Positions 59,778 to 64,000 of a stretch of DNA of 64,000 nt are shown here, one piece after another; the stretch's first letter is position 1, and each line of letters opens with the position of its first letter. Under the pieces are notes generated by a model. That model saw nothing but the letters and a program-made list of their open reading frames with translations. It searched no databases and was not told where the DNA came from. This stretch comes from Spirosoma linguale DSM 74 (GTDB lineage Bacteria > Bacteroidota > Bacteroidia > Cytophagales > Spirosomataceae), in assembly GCA_000024525.1 (NCBI GenBank), contig CP001769.1, positions 4,125,001-4,189,000 of the forward strand. Direction: 5' to 3'. Position numbers and translations under genes: made by a program.

Positions 59778-61115
59778 TTATGAGAATGAATGCTGGTTTA
59801 TGGTAACAGGCAGGCTAAGCTCACTGGTAAATGTAAAGGACTGCCACTCAAGACGTAACTTCCCGCCCAGCAACATTGTTAAGCGGTGGCTTATCCACAA
59901 CCCCAAGCCATGGCCCTCTTTAAGCGGATCAGCTTGAAAATAAGGTTGCACCAAATCGAGAGTAGGCCCACCCACACGAACCGTCTGATTCTGAACGCGA
60001 ATTATCCAGCCATATTCATACGCTACGCTAACGTGGATGTAAGTACCAGATACTGCGTACTTTATCGCATTCTCTATAAGGTTCAGCAGCACATGTTCGA
60101 GCTTCACCGCATCCGTCAGGTAGGTTTCGGCTGTTGGCTCTCCAAACTCAACCGTTGTGTCTACGTCGTATTCGGCCGCTAAAATCACCAGCTGATTTAA
60201 GCATTTTTTAACCAGCTGCGGGATGTTCACTTCGCTTAATCTGAGTGTCTGTGCGGTATCTTCGGGACGGCTCAGGGTTAAAAACTCATCCAGCAACCGC
60301 GACAACCGGCTCACCTCGTCCAGCTGACCTGCCAGAAAAGGCTTCAGCGATTCGTCGACCCGTTCATTGTCCAGCGTGACCTCAAGCCCCGTTTTCATGA
60401 TCGTAAGGGGTGTGCGCAGTTCATGTGCAGCCGCCCCGAAAAAGTTACGCTGCAAGTCAATATTTTCCCTAATCCGACCCAACATACGGTTCAGCGTATC
60501 GGTCAGTTGGTATAGCTCGTCTTTGGTTTTCGGCAGCGCAATCCGACTGCTATCCGTAGCATTACTGATGGTATTGGCCTGATCAACGATCGACTGAATG
60601 GGGCGTAGCAGCCAGCCAGCCACGCCATAGCCACCAATAAAAGCTAATCCCAGACTTAGCAGCCAGCCAATGCCAAACACTAGCCGAAGACGGGTTATGT
60701 CCTGCTGTAGATTGATGTCCGGCACTGCCAGCGTGAGAACAATACGCCCGTCGGGGGCCTGTTCAGTATTAACCTGACTGGTTATGGCCCGATAGGAATA
60801 CGGACGCTCCCCTGCATGACGACGCCGATGAGTGGAAACGGGTTTGTTCGGGAAACCGGGACTTTTGAAGAGCTCGCGGGTTTGTCCATACGCCTGATAC
60901 AACACCTGCATCCGCTCCCGATCGGTAGGAAGGGGCAGCACGACCGGGTCTGTACTGATTTGCGAGAGTAACCAGTCGGCCCGCGTTTGGGTTGTGCGGT
61001 CAAACGCTATGCGCAGGCTTTTTTCGGCATGATCGAGCATCAGCCAGCCGGTAAACAGGCTTACAATCGCAAATACGGCAGTAACAGCCAGCACGATGCG
61101 GCTGCGCAGGCTCAT
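59778..61115 (-). CDS. HAMP-domain sensor histidine kinase
   Basis: A 445-residue two-component sensor. Transmembrane helix 1 (about 8-28) and helix 2 (about 143-165) flank a periplasmic sensor region; HAMP is about 165-220, with a P-type LLRPIQSIVDQ. HisKA has the phospho-His in AAHELRTPLTIM (near 232). The ATPase domain has NLIENAIKYA (N box) and GHGLGLWISH (G2). It overlaps the OmpR-type regulator gene by 4 bp (ATGA), so the two are a cotranslated pair. The sensed signal is not readable from the sequence. Confidence 0.94.
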   Translation of the reverse strand: MSLRSRIVLAVTAVFAIVSLFTGWLMLDHAEKSLRIAFDRTTQTRADWLLSQISTDPVVLPLPTDRERMQVLYQAYGQTRELFKSPGFPNKPVSTHRRRHAGERPYSYRAITSQVNTEQAPDGRIVLTLAVPDINLQQDITRLRLVFGIGWLLSLGLAFIGGYGVAGWLLRPIQSIVDQANTISNATDSSRIALPKTKDELYQLTDTLNRMLGRIRENIDLQRNFFGAAAHELRTPLTIMKTGLEVTLDNERVDESLKPFLAGQLDEVSRLSRLLDEFLTLSRPEDTAQTLRLSEVNIPQLVKKCLNQLVILAAEYDVDTTVEFGEPTAETYLTDAVKLEHVLLNLIENAIKYAVSGTYIHVSVAYEYGWIIRVQNQTVRVGGPTLDLVQPYFQADPLKEGHGLGLWISHRLTMLLGGKLRLEWQSFTFTSELSLPVTINQHSFS

Positions 61116-61783
61116 GTCGTTTTAAGCCGATAGCCCCGGCCAATAAGCGTCTCGATCAGCCCGGGAATACCGGTAGCATCGATCTTTTTTCGCAATTGGT
61201 AGATATGCACCTCAATAACATTGCTGCCCATGTCAAAATCCATAGCCCACACCTTTTCGGCAATTTCATTTTTTGTAACGAGTTGCCCGGCACGGCGCAT
61301 CAGCAGTTCGAGCAAAGCAAATTCCCGATTAGTCAGCTCAAGGTGTACGTTGTTCTTATGTACCTCGTGCGAAACGAGCCGCATTTCCAGATCGGCCACC
61401 CGAAGCACAACATCGTTGCCCATTGTGGCCCGTCGCTGCAAAACCCGGATACGGGCCAGCAGTTCATTGAAGTCGAACGGTTTCCTCAGGTAGTCGACGG
61501 CACCCAGATCCAGCCCCTGCACCACCCGCTCGGGGTCGCTTAGTGCGGATAAAATCATAACGGGCACCGTCAGGCCAAACGCACGCAGATTTTGCAGTAC
61601 CTCAAACCCCGTTTGACCGGGAAGCATCAGATCGAGCAGCACCAGGTCATACAACCCACCGGCAATATGATCGAGCCCTTCGGAACCCGAATACGTCAGA
61701 TCGGCTACATGCCCGTGCTGCTCCAACCCCTGCTTAATAAATCGGGCCAGTTTACGCTCATCTTCGATAACCAGTATTTTCAC
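61112..61783 (-). CDS. OmpR/PhoB-family response regulator
   Basis: About 223 residues from a GTG at 61781-61783 that places MKILVIEDERKL right at the start; an open frame to 61828 adds 15 residues that do not belong to the family. The receiver has LVIEDE, the phosphoacceptor in LVLLDLMLPGQTG, the Ser of MILSAL and the Lys of YLRKPFD. The C-terminal winged helix has LTNREFALLELLMRRAG and VIEVHIYQLRKKID, then GRGYRLK. Partner of the histidine kinase encoded downstream with a 4-bp overlap. A DUF5666 protein gene lies upstream beyond a palindrome. Confidence 0.94.
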   Translation of the reverse strand: MKILVIEDERKLARFIKQGLEQHGHVADLTYSGSEGLDHIAGGLYDLVLLDLMLPGQTGFEVLQNLRAFGLTVPVMILSALSDPERVVQGLDLGAVDYLRKPFDFNELLARIRVLQRRATMGNDVVLRVADLEMRLVSHEVHKNNVHLELTNREFALLELLMRRAGQLVTKNEIAEKVWAMDFDMGSNVIEVHIYQLRKKIDATGIPGLIETLIGRGYRLKTT

Positions 61784-61804
61784 AGGAATAATGAGTGAAT
61801 GACA

Positions 61805-61858
61805 GAATGAGTGAATGATAGCTGTCAACTAGTGGGCCATTCTATCATTCACTCATTC
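61805..61858. repeat. 17-bp-stem palindrome between DUF5666 and regulator genes
   Basis: GAATGAGTGAATGATAG (61805-61821) is the reverse complement of 61842-61858, with a 20-nt loop. A further direct copy of the ATGAGTGAATGA unit lies at about 61790-61801. Both neighbouring genes are read leftwards, so the hairpin would be in their common transcript if they are co-transcribed. Confidence 0.8.
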
Positions 61859-61866
61859 AAAATTAA

Positions 61867-62679
61867 TTACCGTACCAAATACTGCTGTCCATTGATTGTC
61901 AGTACCGAAGCGCGTATCACGTTCACTTTTTCCAGCTGAATCTGCCCGGCGCGAATCTGCTTCGGATAGCCCTGCACGGTAATGGTATTCCCTTTTTTAG
62001 CCAGATCGGTCAGTTGGTACGCAACATGGGCCGGAATACTAACCACCGTTTTATTGTCGAGCACCAACGCATTAACACGTCCGCCCCGATCCAGTCGATA
62101 ATCGGCTATTTTACCCGTTACGGTTGTTACTTCCGGTGGAGCTGGCGGTGTAACTGGCCGAACCGGTGGCGCATCCAAAACAGTTGTTTTTCCAATCGTC
62201 AGGCTATTCATCCGAAAGAGTGATTCCCCGGTGGGCGTCTTATCCGTAAACCCACTTACGCTTACTGTGCTGCCCGCCTTGACGGCTTTCTGCACCTGCT
62301 CACCCAGATGGGGCGGGAATTTAACGGTTGTGGCTTGCCCGGAACCCGTGTTGAGCGTGAAACCATCCAGGATAGCATCGTCGTTTCCGAGCAACTGGCC
62401 AACCGTTCCCGAAACTGTAGTCAGTGAGGTTAAGCCGCCAGAATGGTGGTTCCGGCCGGGGCCTTGCCCGAACTCTCTACCATCACGGCCAGCACCGGGT
62501 TTGCCGTATTTGCGCCCGGGGCCGTCCGGTCGGCGCTGGTCTCGATCCTGCCCCCTCATAGACATAGCCCGATCGCCCGGTACAGGAAGTGGGGCGTCGG
62601 GGTTTTGTGCATGAGCCAATGGAGAGGCTGCAATTGTTAGACATAAGGCAAGGGCGATGAATTTTGCTTGGGTTTCCAT
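61867..62679 (-). CDS. DUF5666-type exported protein
   Basis: A 270-residue protein with signal peptide (FIALALCLTIAASPLAHAQ), then a low-complexity Gly/Arg/Asp-rich stretch (about 40-80) and two related OB-like DUF5666 domains (about 85-165: TVSGTVGQLL, ILDGFTLNTG, VSVSGFTD; and about 180-265: TVTGKIADYRLD, NALVLDNKTVVSIP, ITVQGYPK). The Pro-rich spacer VRPVTPPAPPEV separates them. Function is unknown, but the location next to a two-component system suggests a periplasmic modulator or regulated output, which is inference. Confidence 0.85.
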   Translation of the reverse strand: METQAKFIALALCLTIAASPLAHAQNPDAPLPVPGDRAMSMRGQDRDQRRPDGPGRKYGKPGAGRDGREFGQGPGRNHHSGGLTSLTTVSGTVGQLLGNDDAILDGFTLNTGSGQATTVKFPPHLGEQVQKAVKAGSTVSVSGFTDKTPTGESLFRMNSLTIGKTTVLDAPPVRPVTPPAPPEVTTVTGKIADYRLDRGGRVNALVLDNKTVVSIPAHVAYQLTDLAKKGNTITVQGYPKQIRAGQIQLEKVNVIRASVLTINGQQYLVR

Positions 62680-62775
62680 GAGTAAATGTTGTTTACTGTT
62701 GATTACGGAAGCAAAACTATCGTTGCCATCTAAGCCCCATCTGAACTGGAAATTAATTTTTCTTCATACAGGGTT

Positions 62776-64000
62776 TTACTCCCAGATGATTTCAATCACT
62801 TCGGTTTTGAGGTCTACGGTTGTTTGTTTTTCATCTGCCGACCGGCGCACGACAAGCTTGCCCGCATTCACTTTGGCAGCCTCCTGCTGCAACACATGGG
62901 TAGCATCTTTCTTGTGGAAAACAGAAACGGCCAGGTCGCTGGTAGCAATGGGCAGGGTCATGCTTTTGCCGGTCCCTTTAACTGACCGCGCAACAACAGG
63001 AAGTTCCTGACTACGAAGCAGCGCCAGCGCCCGCGATGCCTGCGGAACGCCATAGCCAACATAATTATTTCCGTAAGGATACAGATGGGCCGATTTTTCG
63101 ATAATCGACATTACCTCTTTGTTCGTGAGTTTAGGGTTTGCCTGCATGATACAAGCGGCAAAACCCGTAATGACCGGTGCGGATAACGACGTGCCGTATA
63201 GCGAAAAACAGGCCACATTAGGTTTCAGGTACGCCAGACTCTCAGGTCCGATACTGCTGTATCCAATGCGGTTCCAGAGACGGGAGTTCGTGGCACCAAT
63301 AGCCAGCACCCCCTGTGCGTCGGCCGGGGTGCTGATGATACGCCATGTTCGGTCTTCTCCTTCATTACCTGCCGATACAATGATCAGCATTCCTTTTTTA
63401 TCGGCGGCAATCTGAGCGGCTTTACTAATCAGGCTGGTATGTCCATCCATCTGGCCAGGCTCGTAATTGTCTTTGGGGTTACTCATGCCTTTGGCATACC
63501 CAAGCGAGGTATTTATGAGCCGAACGCCGAGACTGTCCATCCATTCCATAGCGGCCACCCAGTTGTCTTCCTCACCCCGATACTCCCGGTTTCCCTGATC
63601 CGTACGTGCCAGGTAAAAGGTTGCATCGGTAGCCAGCCCGAACTGAATATTTTCGACCGGGTCGCTGCCCGCTATAGCCGCCAGCACTTCTGTCCCATGA
63701 AAATCGGCATTGGATTCCAGCGTGCGAAACAACTCATTATGCGTCTTCTTTTCGTTGACATAGTCCCGGACCCGTTTCACCCCCTGACGAGCGAACACAT
63801 GCCGGAGCGCATTGGCAGAGTCGGCACCAAAAAAACCAGCGTCGATAACGCCGATATTTACGAACCGCCCCGTCAGACCCGCTTTTGTGAAATCAGGGGC
63901 CTGAATCTGCGACATCACCGGCGCCAGTTGGGGGTTGGCCGGTAGCCTGGTTGAGGCAATAACAATCGCCGGATCAATAGCCTGCACCCCTTTTACGAAG
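62776..64000 (-). CDS. S8-family subtilisin-like serine protease, 5' end beyond window
   Basis: The open frame runs to the right edge, so the N-terminus is missing; the GTG at 63987 is not the real start. All three catalytic residues are visible: Asp in IGVIDAGFFGAD, His in DFHGTEVLAAI and Ser in YGTSLSAPVITG; the oxyanion Asn is in IIVSAGNEGED. A C-terminal region of about 90 residues (RSQELPVVARSV to TEVIEIIWE) is probably a beta-rich extension. It is likely an exported protease, but the signal peptide is outside the window. It is separated from the DUF5666 gene by 96 bp, in the same direction. Confidence 0.93.
   Translation of the reverse strand, partial: FVKGVQAIDPAIVIASTRLPANPQLAPVMSQIQAPDFTKAGLTGRFVNIGVIDAGFFGADSANALRHVFARQGVKRVRDYVNEKKTHNELFRTLESNADFHGTEVLAAIAGSDPVENIQFGLATDATFYLARTDQGNREYRGEEDNWVAAMEWMDSLGVRLINTSLGYAKGMSNPKDNYEPGQMDGHTSLISKAAQIAADKKGMLIIVSAGNEGEDRTWRIISTPADAQGVLAIGATNSRLWNRIGYSSIGPESLAYLKPNVACFSLYGTSLSAPVITGFAACIMQANPKLTNKEVMSIIEKSAHLYPYGNNYVGYGVPQASRALALLRSQELPVVARSVKGTGKSMTLPIATSDLAVSVFHKKDATHVLQQEAAKVNAGKLVVRRSADEKQTTVDLKTEVIEIIWE

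Overview
The window looks like a chromosome segment of a Bacteroidota bacterium, most likely a Cytophagales/Spirosoma-type soil or freshwater organism. This rests on two SusC/SusD pairs, a gliding-motility type C-terminal domain protein, GLPGLI and OMP_b-brl outer-membrane genes, DUF486 and BlaI/M56 pairs, and promoter-like TTTG...TAnnTTTG elements. No rRNA, tRNA, CRISPR array or complete insertion sequence was found.

Bases 1-10.6 kb form a defence island transcribed leftwards: a PLD-nuclease/SNF2 helicase, a DUF1016 (YhcG-type) PD-(D/E)XK nuclease, a large Eco57I/TaqI-type methyltransferase (type IIG-like), a serine recombinase and a DUF262 protein that runs off the left edge. The 3' end of the methyltransferase gene, which encodes its target-recognition domain (TRD), lies tail-to-tail with a second, silent and different TRD cassette. 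The two are bounded by a perfect 142-bp inverted repeat (1562-1703 and 3268-3409), and the recombinase gene starts 72 bp outside it. This reads as a DNA-inversion switch that swaps the sequence specificity of a defence methyltransferase, and it is the most interesting system in the window. The silent cassette carries a 1-bp frameshift.

From 10.6 to 24.3 kb are a Tat-exported Gfo/Idh/MocA oxidoreductase, a small membrane protein, an FG-GAP beta-propeller protein and two tandem, nearly identical SusC-SusD nutrient-uptake operons with mosaic identity. From 24.5 to 34.9 kb are msrA, an MFS permease, an SMR exporter, a Uma2-type nuclease, a CHU_C surface protein, a TPR histidine kinase with a LytTR regulator, and a BlaI/BlaR-like pair with visible operators. 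From 35 to 40.7 kb, a sugar-catabolic operon (two Gfo/Idh/MocA dehydrogenases and a TIM-barrel isomerase) contains a DUF433/DUF5615 toxin-antitoxin-like pair and faces a divergent MFS transporter. From 40.8 to 50.6 kb are a WHy/LEA14 lipoprotein-like protein, a META protein, a five-domain ThuA-sugar dehydrogenase-PKD-cytochrome c-CBM protein, a deleted AAA ATPase pseudogene and a GLPGLI/outer-membrane barrel pair. From 50.8 to 64 kb are mostly housekeeping genes: pabB, a NYN-cold-shock protein, hisB, an acyltransferase, a nitrilase-family amidase, lpxB, a PTPS/QueD homologue, rfaD/hldD, a two-component system, a DUF5666 protein and a subtilase cut by the right edge.

A second theme is long intergenic palindromes (stems of 17-39 bp) of mostly unrelated sequence. 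Some act as plausible terminators between convergent genes; others sit between co-directional genes. Two belong to the same CACAGAG-type repeat family.
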